Shown here in pieces: positions 25,086 through 33,467 of a stretch of DNA of 47,210 nucleotides. Position numbers and translations under genes: made by a program. Position 1 is the stretch's first letter. Every line of letters begins with the position of its first letter. A model generated the notes under the pieces. That model did not search any database, had not been told where the DNA came from, and saw nothing but the letters and a program-made list of their open reading frames with translations. Source of the DNA: Nostoc sp. CHAB 5836 (lineage in GTDB: Bacteria; Cyanobacteriota; Cyanobacteriia; Cyanobacteriales; Nostocaceae); the NCBI RefSeq assembly GCF_020829445.1, contig NZ_JAIVFV010000038.1, forward strand, positions 1 through 47,210. Reading direction: 5' to 3'.

Positions 25086-25235
25086 ATCATGTCCGCATAA
25101 TTAATTAGTTATGATTCGCACAGTCATTGCACCCACCCCCAGTTCCTCCCCGATGCTTTGGGGAGGGCAGAATAAGCGTAGTTTTGGCTCTTTGGGGTTC
25201 TTCGGGTTTAATAAGTAATTAAACGGACATGATAT
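25084..25235. repeat. Element M with ATATCATGTCCG inverted ends
   Basis: ATATCATGTCCG (25084-25095) and CGGACATGATAT (25224-25235) are exact inverses, extended by TAATTA motifs just inside. A CCTCCCC...GGGGAGG hairpin sits in the middle. A partial left end (CATGTCCGGGTAATTA) is found at about 14191, next to C1. Confidence 0.65.
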
Positions 25236-25239
25236 CATT

Positions 25240-25332
25240 AGACATCTGGTGAAATTAAATATGCGTTACCCAGAACCCTTGTAGAGACGTAGCAGTGCTA
25301 CGTCAAAACAATTCTTTTTCACTCCTATGTCT
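25240..25332. repeat. Element G2 (inverse of G1)
   Basis: The reverse complement matches G1 (18457-18547) along its length; the central palindrome GTAGAGACGTAGCAGTGCTA has lost its final arm. It sits four bases from element M. Confidence 0.75.
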
Positions 25333-25385
25333 ATTGGTCATTTACCAAGGACAAAGGACTAATGACAAATGGTTAATAATTAATT

Positions 25386-26822
25386 TTACTCCGCCCACTG
25401 TTTCGCCCAAGTAAGAGTTTGATGCACTTGCTCAATTGTTGGGGCTTCGCAGTACAGGCGTAAAACTGGCTCAGTACCGCTAAAGCGAATCATTAACCAA
25501 CTTTTATCAGCTAGGCGATACTTGTAGCCGTCAATTGTTTGACAATCAATTACTGCTAACCCGGCAATTTCCGTTAAGGGTTGGGTTTGTAGTTGTTGCA
25601 AAAGACGCGATCGCACTTCCATACTTGCTAAGGGTAAATCAATGCGATCGTATGCTGAGGTAAACCCTGTTTGTTTCTGTAAGTAGCGATAATATTCCCC
25701 TAAATCCAAACCGGATTCGACGATCGCCTCTAGGACGTACAATGCTGACAGTAGTGCATCACGTTCGGGAATATGGCTCCCATAGCCAATTCCGCCCGAT
25801 TCTTCGCCACCCAGTAACACTTTTGCTGCTAACATTCTGTCAGCGATGTATTTATAACCAACTGCTGTCTCAAATATTGACAGGTTATGTAATGATGCCA
25901 CAAGGGGCATCAAGTCCGAACCACTAACAGTTTTGACTATTTCACCACTAAAGCCGCGTCTTAAGGTTAAGTGGTCGATTAATATTGGGATTAATACTTG
26001 GGAACTTAGGAAGTTGGCTTGTCCATCCACTGCTGCGATGCGATCGCAGTCTCCATCAAATACCAACCCCACTGTTAAACCTGATTTATCGGTTTCTCGG
26101 TGAGTTTTAATAACTTCAAATAGCTTTGAAAGGTATTTAGGTAAGGGTTCCGGCGCACCGCCACCAAATAGGGGGTCGCGTTCTGAGTTGATTTCTTTGA
26201 CCTGATTGCCTAGTAGTTTCGCCAATCCGCCAGCCGCCGCGCCATGCATCACATCAGCAAATAACGTCAATTTGCCAGATGCGATCGCTTCTCGAAGTTT
26301 GACAATATCAACTTTACCTTCTAACGCTTGGGTATAGCTGGGCCAAGGATCGAACTTCTCTTGTTTGCCTGGGGTAGCTGCTAATGGTACTCCCACTGAT
26401 AACTGCGCTTCGATCTCTTTTGTGACTTCTGGCGGTACCGATCCACCAAAATAACCCTTGACTTTTAAACCCAAATATGCCCCTGGATTATGACTGGCTG
26501 TAATTACCAGCGCTCCTAAAGCATTGAGTTGTTTTGCCGCCCAACTATAAGCTGGGGTTGGGGCGTAGGTTTCGCTCAGTAGGACATCAAATCCGACAGC
26601 ACTGACAGTATCGGCAACAGCACGAGCAAAGTCTTCGGCCATGAATCGGCGATCGTAACCGACAATTATAGTGCGGCTACCCGCCGTAGAAAAATATGTG
26701 TCATATAATACTTTTGCGGCAACTGGTGCGACCAGGGCTAGACGTTCAAAGGTGAACTCGTCACCAATAACGCCCCGCCAGCCGTCTGTACCAAACTTGA
26801 TTGAGTTAGCTACAACTGGCAT
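25386..26822 (-). CDS. Phosphoglucomutase/phosphomannomutase family protein
   Basis: Alpha-D-phosphohexomutase that moves phosphate between C1 and C6 of hexose phosphates. The 478-residue product carries all four family signatures: the phosphoserine loop TASHNPG with Ser110, the metal loop DGDCDR near residue 250, the sugar-binding GEESGG near residue 340 and the phosphate-binding RFSGTEP near residue 448. The opening IKFGTDGWRGVIGDEFT is also typical. Substrate (glucose, mannose or glucosamine phosphate) cannot be decided by reading; it is not the larger Pgm type. The gene stands alone with repeat DNA on its 3' side. Confidence 0.92.
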   Translation of the reverse strand: MPVVANSIKFGTDGWRGVIGDEFTFERLALVAPVAAKVLYDTYFSTAGSRTIIVGYDRRFMAEDFARAVADTVSAVGFDVLLSETYAPTPAYSWAAKQLNALGALVITASHNPGAYLGLKVKGYFGGSVPPEVTKEIEAQLSVGVPLAATPGKQEKFDPWPSYTQALEGKVDIVKLREAIASGKLTLFADVMHGAAAGGLAKLLGNQVKEINSERDPLFGGGAPEPLPKYLSKLFEVIKTHRETDKSGLTVGLVFDGDCDRIAAVDGQANFLSSQVLIPILIDHLTLRRGFSGEIVKTVSGSDLMPLVASLHNLSIFETAVGYKYIADRMLAAKVLLGGEESGGIGYGSHIPERDALLSALYVLEAIVESGLDLGEYYRYLQKQTGFTSAYDRIDLPLASMEVRSRLLQQLQTQPLTEIAGLAVIDCQTIDGYKYRLADKSWLMIRFSGTEPVLRLYCEAPTIEQVHQTLTWAKQWAE

Positions 26823-26998
26823 CTAGGTATCCTAACTGTCTACTTGAGGATTTTAGCATTCATACAGTGTAGAAAGTAAAAAAAGAATCTAGTAATAATA
26901 TGCATTAATAATATTCAACATAAAAGTAAGCAAATTCGTGCATTATTATTGTAGAGGTGCGATATTTAACAATTTTGAATTGTGATCGCCCCATCAGC

Positions 26999-27106
26999 TT
27001 ATTTTTTCCAAGGTAGCTTAGTTCCCATCTCAGTTAATGCAGAGAAGATGAGATAGAGAATGAGTAATCCAGCGCCTGCAAAGAAAGCTAGTAAATCGTT
27101 ATCCAT
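26999..27106 (-). CDS. 35-residue single-span membrane microprotein
   Basis: A small complete frame: start MDNDLLAFFAG, a hydrophobic core of about 18 residues (AGLLILYLIFSALTEMG region, residues 5-25) and a basic, Trp-containing end KLPWKK. Composition and size are like the tiny subunits of photosystem, cytochrome b6f and NDH-1 complexes, but I cannot match it to a named one. An in-frame ATG nine bases upstream (27115) would add MVL. It is the only coding signal in the 26823-27349 spacer; the rest is A+T-rich DNA and repeats C4 and H1. Confidence 0.7.
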   Translation of the reverse strand: MDNDLLAFFAGAGLLILYLIFSALTEMGTKLPWKK

Positions 27107-27149
27107 GAGTACCATTTGTTAAAACTTTGTTAATCATAGCGGAATCACC

Positions 27150-27231
27150 TAAGTAAGTTGGTGCGAAAAAAACCAATTATGTTACGAAACGTAAATATGG
27201 TTAAAATCCTTACTAATGACCAATTGACTTA
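27150..27231 (+). mobile_element. Element C4, truncated
   Basis: Left 82 bp of family C (TAAGTAAGTTGGTGCG to GACCAATTGACTTA); the right half is replaced by element H1. Confidence 0.8.
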
Positions 27232-27354
27232 GTACAATATTTCATAAATTCGTAGCGAATTCTCTGCGAACCTTTGCGCCCCTACCCTACGGGAAGGCGA
27301 ACGCGAGTGCGTCTCCAAGAGTTGCGCCTATGCGTTTAAATTTCAACCCTCAAT
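27231..27354. repeat. Element H1
   Basis: About 124 bp beginning AGTACAATATTTCAT and ending TTTCAACCCTCAAT. Copies H2 (36918-37043) and H3 (40265-40380) share both ends. H1 supplies the stop codon of the gene at 27350. Confidence 0.8.
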
Positions 27355-28723
27355 AGCCATACCAGTGACGAACTGCTAGCCAGACGGCTGAAAGCAAACC
27401 CGCTAGACTAAGTGTGAGGCCGCTGAAGGGTACTAATAATCCAAAAATAGGTAAAACTGCTCCAGCAATTGTGCAGATAATTGCAGCAAGGGAAGCACTG
27501 CGGCTCGCTCCCAATCCCCATGTCAAAATTAGTAAGATAATGGAAATTAAAGTCCAAGCCAACTGAGCATTTATAACGCGAGCTAGATAGGTCAACGTTA
27601 ACAGACAAGCAAAGAAAATACTACCAGCGATCGCTACATTTTTGAACCTCATTGGCAGTGACAAATATAACAACAATATCCACCATAAAAATATTGCTGG
27701 TGCTAGTAATAAAAGACGCGGAATTACGCCCGTATTCCTAATAGGTTCGGTGTTGGTAAATACTCCAAATGGATTTTTGACTGAAACATTATCATCAAAT
27801 TTCCAAGTAAATTGAGTACTGCGTCCGTCAGATTTAATCTCATTAGGTTCAATACCACTGGCAAAATTAGCCGGAGCAAAGTTAGCAATTGCTGTGAGGC
27901 GGAAGTTAGATAAAATCTGTCCCTCTGCACTATAAACCCAGCGAGGCCCGCCTCTAGCCTCATAGGTAACTCGAAAGCTGGTTTCTTCCCCTGGTTGCAG
28001 GCGGAACGGAAAACCATAGTCTTCTGGATTGATTTGTTGCAATCTAGTCCCGTCACGCTCGATTTTGTAGCTAGAAAGCAGTATGGAGCCGTTGGGTGGG
28101 CGTGCTTCAAAGAAAAAATTATTAATATCCTTGAGTTGGTTAACTACTTTATAATCGGCAGTATAATTTGCCCGATAAATTGAACTACGACCTGGAACAT
28201 CTACACTTTGGTCAAGCTTGACTTGAATTTGCGAACCAGCCAACGTTAAGAAGCGGTTGATTTCTCGTGTCTCATTTACCTTGACAATCTTGCCATTGAC
28301 TTGAGTGTTATAAGAGTATGGCTCTTGAATAGAGTAGCGGACTTGAGGCGCAAATTGTTCGAGTTTTTCACCTGCAACACTTTCAGCTACTTGAGCCACC
28401 CTTGCTTGTTCCCAGTGGTGGTAACGATTGCTTAAAGTTGAACAGAGAAAAAATCCCGGTACTAACAGAACGAATACTAGAGTTAAATGCTGTAATCCCT
28501 GCAAAAGTTGGGAATAACGAATAGCCCACTCGCCGATGATTATTACTTGTTCCGACTGGCTTCGACGCAGGGAAAAACTAATCAGAGCGATCGCAACTCC
28601 TAAAGCTACAATCAAAAATACTAATAACAGTGAAGTTTTGAGCGCCTCGGTTCCAAATTGGACAAGCTCAACCGGATGCGTCAAATCAGGTAATCCGGGA
28701 ATACCTTGAGCAGAAGATGACAT
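27350..28723 (-). CDS. Hypothetical multi-span membrane protein
   Basis: A 457-residue protein I cannot assign. Two membrane segments lie in the first 100 residues (TSLLLVFLIVALGVAIALISF and LTLVFVLLVPGFFLCSTL). A soluble, probably extracytoplasmic beta-rich domain of about 220 residues follows (ANYTADYKVVNQLKDINNFFF, QPGEETSFRVTYEARGGPRWVY), then five or so further membrane segments to the C terminus. The pattern recalls CreD-like inner-membrane proteins, but the match is weak. The stop codon is formed by the end of repeat H1, so the original C terminus may have been altered. Confidence 0.7.
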   Translation of the reverse strand: MSSSAQGIPGLPDLTHPVELVQFGTEALKTSLLLVFLIVALGVAIALISFSLRRSQSEQVIIIGEWAIRYSQLLQGLQHLTLVFVLLVPGFFLCSTLSNRYHHWEQARVAQVAESVAGEKLEQFAPQVRYSIQEPYSYNTQVNGKIVKVNETREINRFLTLAGSQIQVKLDQSVDVPGRSSIYRANYTADYKVVNQLKDINNFFFEARPPNGSILLSSYKIERDGTRLQQINPEDYGFPFRLQPGEETSFRVTYEARGGPRWVYSAEGQILSNFRLTAIANFAPANFASGIEPNEIKSDGRSTQFTWKFDDNVSVKNPFGVFTNTEPIRNTGVIPRLLLLAPAIFLWWILLLYLSLPMRFKNVAIAGSIFFACLLTLTYLARVINAQLAWTLISIILLILTWGLGASRSASLAAIICTIAGAVLPIFGLLVPFSGLTLSLAGLLSAVWLAVRHWYGY

Positions 28724-28869
28724 TGGCAGATTTTTCCAGAATTTGGAGAACCAGACTGATAAAATCTCTTAAAAGTTTCTGGAAAGAGGTATAAATTATT
28801 TCCCACGTCTCCCCTTCTCCCAAGGGGAGAGGCTAGCGCCAAGGGAGAAGACTGCACTGGCTCCCCTTA

Positions 28870-29030
28870 ATCCAATACGCTTGGGTTAGCGTCAAAAACC
28901 TTGTATTGCGTAGGTTGGGGAGCCACTGCGTTGGGCGGGTTCCCCGACTTGAAGCACGTGGCGTTTGAGGAACGAAACCCAACCGAAGAGCGGGGTTTGT
29001 TGGGTAACACTAAAGTTCAACCCAACCTAC
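28870..29030. repeat. Element J end plus element B2
   Basis: CCAATACGCTTGGG at 28872-28885 is the terminus of family J. Element B2 follows at 28910-29030, from GTAGGTTGGGGAGCC to CAACCCAACCTAC, differing from B1 mainly in its two loops. The 28724-29075 spacer also has a CTCCCCTTCTCC...GGAGAGG hairpin at about 28807-28832; no gene. Confidence 0.7.
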
Positions 29031-29075
29031 AATTATCTTGTGACTTATCGAACAAAGCCGAAATCTGCCATTGGG

Positions 29076-29960
29076 CTATAGCTTTTGCAACAACTCCTGA
29101 GTTAACTGAAAGAAAGCTTTTGAACCGGATGATTGAGGAGCATTTAAAACTGCTGGCATAAAACTATCAACAGCCTTAGCAACATTGACATCAACTGGAA
29201 TTTGTACTTTACAAATTTTTTCTACACCAAAATCTTCAACAACGCGGTGCATCACTTGTTTATAATATCTGCCAGTGAGAAGGTTAGCACTGGACATACT
29301 AAATACAATTCCCAGCATTTTTATATCTATCTTGGTTTCATGTCCGTGACTGTCTTTTAATTGGGCAATTCGTCTTTCTAGCAGTTGAATACCCACTACA
29401 GATAATGGTTCTGGTTTAGCAGGAAGTATGTAAAAATCGCTGGCGGCTAAAGCGCTACGAGTCAAGAGATTATAGCCAGGGGCACAATCGAGAAGGATAA
29501 AATCATATTCTTGGCGCACTGGTTTTAAGATGTTATTAATTAAGACTCTTTCAAAGCGATTCCAAATGGTTTCAAAGTCCTGTTCACCTAAAGCAGTTGC
29601 TTGTTTATACAGCATTTCTGAAACCACAAATTCATCATATAAGTCGATATCTCCCGGTAATAAATCCAGTCCGGGAAGATTACAAACTTGAGATTGAATG
29701 ATATCTTGAATTGTGAGTTTTGCTTGTGGATCTGGATTGATAACTTCGTCTATCAGATACCTAAATGTCTTGCTTTGTTTCCGACGCTTGGCAAAATCTA
29801 AAGGTGACATCAAACTGAGTGTGGCGCTAATTTGGCTGTCTAAATCAAGGACAAGCACCCGCTTTCCATGATTTTTAGCTAAACAAGTAGCTAAGTTGAC
29901 GGTGAGAGTTGTTTTACCAACGCCACCTTTCATATTCGCAGTAGCAATTACATATCCCAT
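29076..29960 (-). CDS. ParA/MinD-family ATPase, orphan
   Basis: Deviant Walker ATPase of the ParA type. The 294-residue product has a deviant Walker A KGGVGKTT at residues 11-18, Walker A-prime VLDLDSQ, and Walker B FILLDCAPG. These proteins position DNA or protein cargo using an ATP-driven gradient. No ParB-like gene is adjacent, and no partition site was seen, so it need not be a plasmid relic; a role in carboxysome or protein-complex positioning is possible. The ATG at 29960 gives the normal N terminus; an in-frame start at 29990 would add ten polar residues. Confidence 0.85.
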   Translation of the reverse strand: MGYVIATANMKGGVGKTTLTVNLATCLAKNHGKRVLVLDLDSQISATLSLMSPLDFAKRRKQSKTFRYLIDEVINPDPQAKLTIQDIIQSQVCNLPGLDLLPGDIDLYDEFVVSEMLYKQATALGEQDFETIWNRFERVLINNILKPVRQEYDFILLDCAPGYNLLTRSALAASDFYILPAKPEPLSVVGIQLLERRIAQLKDSHGHETKIDIKMLGIVFSMSSANLLTGRYYKQVMHRVVEDFGVEKICKVQIPVDVNVAKAVDSFMPAVLNAPQSSGSKAFFQLTQELLQKL

Positions 29961-30201
29961 TGATTGAGTCCTTTGTTGACGCATTCCCATCTAGGTAGCG
30001 TAAACCCCTCTCAATTGATTAAATCTTCCATTAAATTTAATATTTTCGGAAACTCAGCAGAAAAAAATTGTGCCGATTTGGGTGTTTTATCCCACATCCG
30101 CTTGACGCCCTTGCCTACGGGCTCTCGTGTCGCCCACCCCACAAAACGTAGTTGAGTATTTTCCTATTTGGAAGTCCCTAACTCAAGTGCATTACCTTAA
30201 C

Positions 30202-30319
30202 ATGACTTACGCAAAATCATGAGAAAACGAACCGCAAACGCGAGTGCGTCTCCCCCTGGGAGAAGGACGCAAAGGAGACAAAGGAATAAGGTTTCAGAGA
30301 GTTATTGCGTAAGTCCTAC
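30202..30319. repeat. Element I2
   Basis: 118 bp with ends ATGACTTACGCAA and TTGCGTAAGTCCT. The middle contains the common CGCGAGTGCGTCTC segment with a GGGAGAAGG run. It lies in the 29961-30349 spacer, which otherwise shows no gene. Confidence 0.65.
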
Positions 30320-30349
30320 TTAAAAACGAGGGAAATAAAAAGCTATCTT

Positions 30350-30724
30350 CTAATCCTGTGATTTAGTCTGATAAATACTGCGCCAATGAAAAAATAGTCC
30401 TAACCCCCATCCTAGGACTGGGAAGATAGCCCAAAAATAACTAGGACTAGTGATTAAATTCAAGAGAATGAGGAATAAATTCACCGCTAGGAAGGAAACA
30501 AAGTGTGCCCAAAAGGCTTTGCGTCGGAAAGTATTAAATGTGCGTTGCGAACGTTCCTCTTCTTGTTGAGCCAACCAATTTTGTTCAGTTGTTTTCAAAA
30601 TATTAGAAGAAATACCTAGCTCAGATGCCATTTCTATAAGCTGTTCTCGTGAAAATTCACCTTCCTGTTTACGAGTGAGTGCTATTTCAAGGATTTTTTG
30701 CACATCTTCTGAATCGTAAGTCAT
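30350..30724 (-). CDS. 2TM-domain protein
   Basis: A 124-residue protein with a soluble N-terminal helical part (SREQLIEMASELGISSNILKT, similar to a short SHOCT/2TM leader), then the 2TM domain: TFRRKAFWAHFVSFLAVNLF and WAIFPVLGWGLGLFFHW, two membrane helices followed by a short tail. Function of the family is unknown; in other proteins the domain precedes histidine kinases. The ATG at 30724 is taken because residues upstream (in-frame start at 30805) are unlike the family and no ribosome-binding site supports them. Confidence 0.8.
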   Translation of the reverse strand: MTYDSEDVQKILEIALTRKQEGEFSREQLIEMASELGISSNILKTTEQNWLAQQEEERSQRTFNTFRRKAFWAHFVSFLAVNLFLILLNLITSPSYFWAIFPVLGWGLGLFFHWRSIYQTKSQD

Positions 30725-30983
30725 TTTAATTACCTTATAAGTTTGTGTGTAAATGCGCCTTTGATTCCACAAAATTATTGATAGGCTTGGTTCAATTCCT
30801 GACAATTCAGGTTATGTGGAAAAGTCCACTAAAAACCTAACCCCCTTCTCGATGCTCTAAGGGGGAAATTCAAAGTCTCTCTCCTTAAAGGAAGAGAGAA
30901 ATAGAAGAGAGGTTTTCCAGACGCCGTGAAAAGGTAGGTTCAATTCAGTTAGCGATCGCATCAGCATTTTGCACCCAATACTT

Positions 30984-31297
30984 CAGGGCTATTTCATTCT
31001 CATCTAGCCCGCCTCAGAATTAATTCTGAGTCTAATAGCGAAAGTAGTCTTTAGACGACTGAGAAAAGGTTATAGTCCGTTAAAACTGACTTGAGTTATA
31101 AGAGAGGAACTTCAGTAGGTTGGGTTGAGGAACGAAACCCAACATTATCGAGACTTTGTTGGGTAACGCTTACGCTCAACCCAACCTACTATTCTCTTAA
31201 CCCAAGCGTATTGGGTTATAGTCCGTTAAAACGGACTTTAGTTATGAGCCAGGAACTTCAGTTCCGGGTGGTTTATGTCTAGAATGAAATAGCCCTG
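30984..31297. mobile_element. Element A2 with nested element B3
   Basis: Inverse copy of A1, bounded by CAGGGCTATTTCATTCT and its inverse, flanked by CCCAATACTT at 30974-30983 and 31298-31307. Inside, a 99-bp block (31117-31215) containing B3 (GTAGGTTGGGTTGAGG to CAACCCAACCTAC, 31115-31189) and a J end (CCCAAGCGTATTGG) is flanked by a 47-bp duplication of A sequence (31070-31116 and 31216-31262). The 30725-31383 spacer also contains an L repeat (30832-30900) and no gene. Confidence 0.85.
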
Positions 31298-31383
31298 CCC
31301 AATACTTGGTTACATTCAAAACACTATTATTTTCTCACAGTTAATTTAGGGCTACTGTATTCGTCAATACCTCTATTTATCAC

Positions 31384-31638
31384 TTATGCTTTTTGATTAT
31401 GCGATTTAAACCGACCGGCAATAAATTCTCGCTTAGATAAATGCTTTGTATTGCGTTTGGTGACTCGCTCTCGCCACATCTGGAAACTAGATTCCTTCAT
31501 TTCCCGCCTCATCAGGGCGATTACTTGTTTCTCCAGCAGCCCAAACTGAGCTTCAATGGCATCAAAAGATGTTCTATCTTCCCACGCCATTTCAATGATG
31601 CGATCGATGGTTTGTGAATCTAAATCAGGTAGCTTCAT
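31384..31638 (-). CDS. DUF2805 / TIGR03643 family protein
   Basis: An 84-residue basic protein matching the small DUF2805 family: DSQTIDRIIEMAWEDRTSFDAIEAQFGL, then QVIALMRREMKESSFQMWRERV and a Lys/Arg-rich tail. The first half looks like a helix-turn-helix, so DNA or RNA binding is possible, but the family has no known role. It starts 26 bp after the ABC exporter stop codon on the same strand and is probably co-transcribed. Confidence 0.82.
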   Translation of the reverse strand: MKLPDLDSQTIDRIIEMAWEDRTSFDAIEAQFGLLEKQVIALMRREMKESSFQMWRERVTKRNTKHLSKREFIAGRFKSHNQKA

Positions 31639-31664
31639 TCTTTTGCTGCAATTGATAATTTATT

Positions 31665-33467
31665 TTACTTTTCGTTTTGAAGAACCATTGTGTCTGCTGC
31701 ACCCAGTTGGAGAGCATAGAGGTTGCCATAAACACCCTGCTGATTGATCAGTTGGGCGTGAGTACCCTGCTCGACAATTTGTCCCTGCTGAATTACTAAT
31801 ACCTGATCTGCCTGAGTAACTGTACTCAGGCGGTGGGCAATTACGAAACTGGTACGACCTTGCAGCAAACGGGCGATCGCACTTTGGACTAGCGCTTCTG
31901 TGCGGGTATCGATGCTGCTGGTGGCTTCATCAAGAATCAAAATCCGGGGGTTAATTAACACCGCACGGGCAATACTGATCAGTTGTCGCTGTCCCTGGCT
32001 CAAGGGCGCTCCCCGTTCACCCAATTGAGTTGTATAACCCTGTGGTAGTGAGGTAATGAACTCATGCACATTTGCCATTTGTGCAGCCGCTTCGATATCA
32101 GCTTGGGTGGAGTCAGGAGCGCCAAAGGCAATGTTTTCAGCGACGGTACCGCTAAATAGAATATTGTCTTGTAGGACGATGCCTATTTGACGGCGCAGAC
32201 TTGCTTGAGTAACACTACGCACATCAGTATCATCAATTTTCACTGCACCGCCAGATACATCGTAGAAGCGCAAAATCAAGTTAATAATTGTGGTTTTTCC
32301 GGAACCGGTCGGCCCTACTAAGGCAACCATCTGCCCTGGATAGGCGTGTAAATTCACTCCTTTGAGAACTAGCTGATTTGGATTGTAGCCAAATTTGACA
32401 TTTTCAAATCTAACTTCACCCTGAATGGCCGGCATTTCTGTCGCATCGGGTGCGTCTTTGAGTTGTGACGGTTCATCTAGTAATAAAAAGATTCGCTCTA
32501 ATCCGGCGAAGGCAGATTGAGCTTGGGTGTAAAACTGGCTGAGAATTTGGATCGGGCGGAAGAACTGCTGAACGTAAAGTAAAAAGGATGTGACTACACC
32601 TACTGTTGCTCCTCCTGTTACGGCGAGATAGCCACCATAAGCTAGCACCCCTGCGGTTGCTAGTGTGTTGAGAAAATCGATGGAGGGCAAAAAGGCTGAA
32701 GTAATTGCTACAGCCTCAACGTTGGCATCCCGATTGGCGGCGTTGAGAATGTCGAATTCTTCGATGTTCATTTGTACACGATTAAATGCCTGTGCTTCTC
32801 GCACACTGACAATATCTTCTTCTAACTTGGCAGAAAGCTCTCCAATGGTTTGTCGGGTGACGCGAAATCTGGCTCTTGCCCAACGTGCAAATAAGCTGGT
32901 AGTAAAAATCATCAGTGGCACAACCAGATTGCTTAACAAACCGAGTTGCAGGTTGATTGAGAGCATCGCAATGATTATACCGACCAAACTAAAAGTGTTG
33001 CCCAGCATTTGGGCGATCGTCAGTCCAAATGCTTGATTCACGGTATTAACATCATTCAGCAAGCGGCTCATTAAATCACCTGCTTCGCTGCGGTCAAAAA
33101 AGCTGAGTGGTAAACTTTGGATTTTAATAAAAATGTCTTGCCTTAATTGAGCCAGCAATCGCTGCATAATCCAGCCGACTCGAATAATTTGCCCCCGGAT
33201 TGCCAAAATACCAAGTCCATAATTCAGCGCTAGTAGACCTAATAACAGCAGCAGTCCCTGCAAATTCCCTTGTTTTATCAGATGATCAATCGACCAGCCG
33301 AGAAAGAATGGCCCAATTGCCTGGGTTATAGCACCAATCAATACTAATGTCAGGGCGATGGGAATTTCTTGGCGATAGAGTAGGAAGTATTGCAAAAAGC
33401 GCCGCAGGGTGGAGAGTTGCTGATTCGCGTTTTCCTCAGATGCAACAACGGGAATAGTGCCTCTCAT
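31665..33467 (-). CDS. ABC exporter subunit, fused TMD-NBD (canonical ATPase site)
   Basis: A 600-residue type IV exporter half. Six membrane helices occupy about residues 30-320, then an ATPase domain with Walker A GPTGSGKTT (about 390), signature written LSQGQ instead of LSGGQ, and canonical Walker B ILILDEATSS. Its start overlaps the stop of the upstream exporter gene by 4 bp (ATGA). The pair resembles heterodimeric multidrug or lipid exporters of the BmrCD/TM287-288 kind. The LSQGQ change here and the Asp-for-Glu change in the partner mark one degenerate ATP site. Substrate unknown. Confidence 0.9.
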   Translation of the reverse strand: MRGTIPVVASEENANQQLSTLRRFLQYFLLYRQEIPIALTLVLIGAITQAIGPFFLGWSIDHLIKQGNLQGLLLLLGLLALNYGLGILAIRGQIIRVGWIMQRLLAQLRQDIFIKIQSLPLSFFDRSEAGDLMSRLLNDVNTVNQAFGLTIAQMLGNTFSLVGIIIAMLSINLQLGLLSNLVVPLMIFTTSLFARWARARFRVTRQTIGELSAKLEEDIVSVREAQAFNRVQMNIEEFDILNAANRDANVEAVAITSAFLPSIDFLNTLATAGVLAYGGYLAVTGGATVGVVTSFLLYVQQFFRPIQILSQFYTQAQSAFAGLERIFLLLDEPSQLKDAPDATEMPAIQGEVRFENVKFGYNPNQLVLKGVNLHAYPGQMVALVGPTGSGKTTIINLILRFYDVSGGAVKIDDTDVRSVTQASLRRQIGIVLQDNILFSGTVAENIAFGAPDSTQADIEAAAQMANVHEFITSLPQGYTTQLGERGAPLSQGQRQLISIARAVLINPRILILDEATSSIDTRTEALVQSAIARLLQGRTSFVIAHRLSTVTQADQVLVIQQGQIVEQGTHAQLINQQGVYGNLYALQLGAADTMVLQNEK

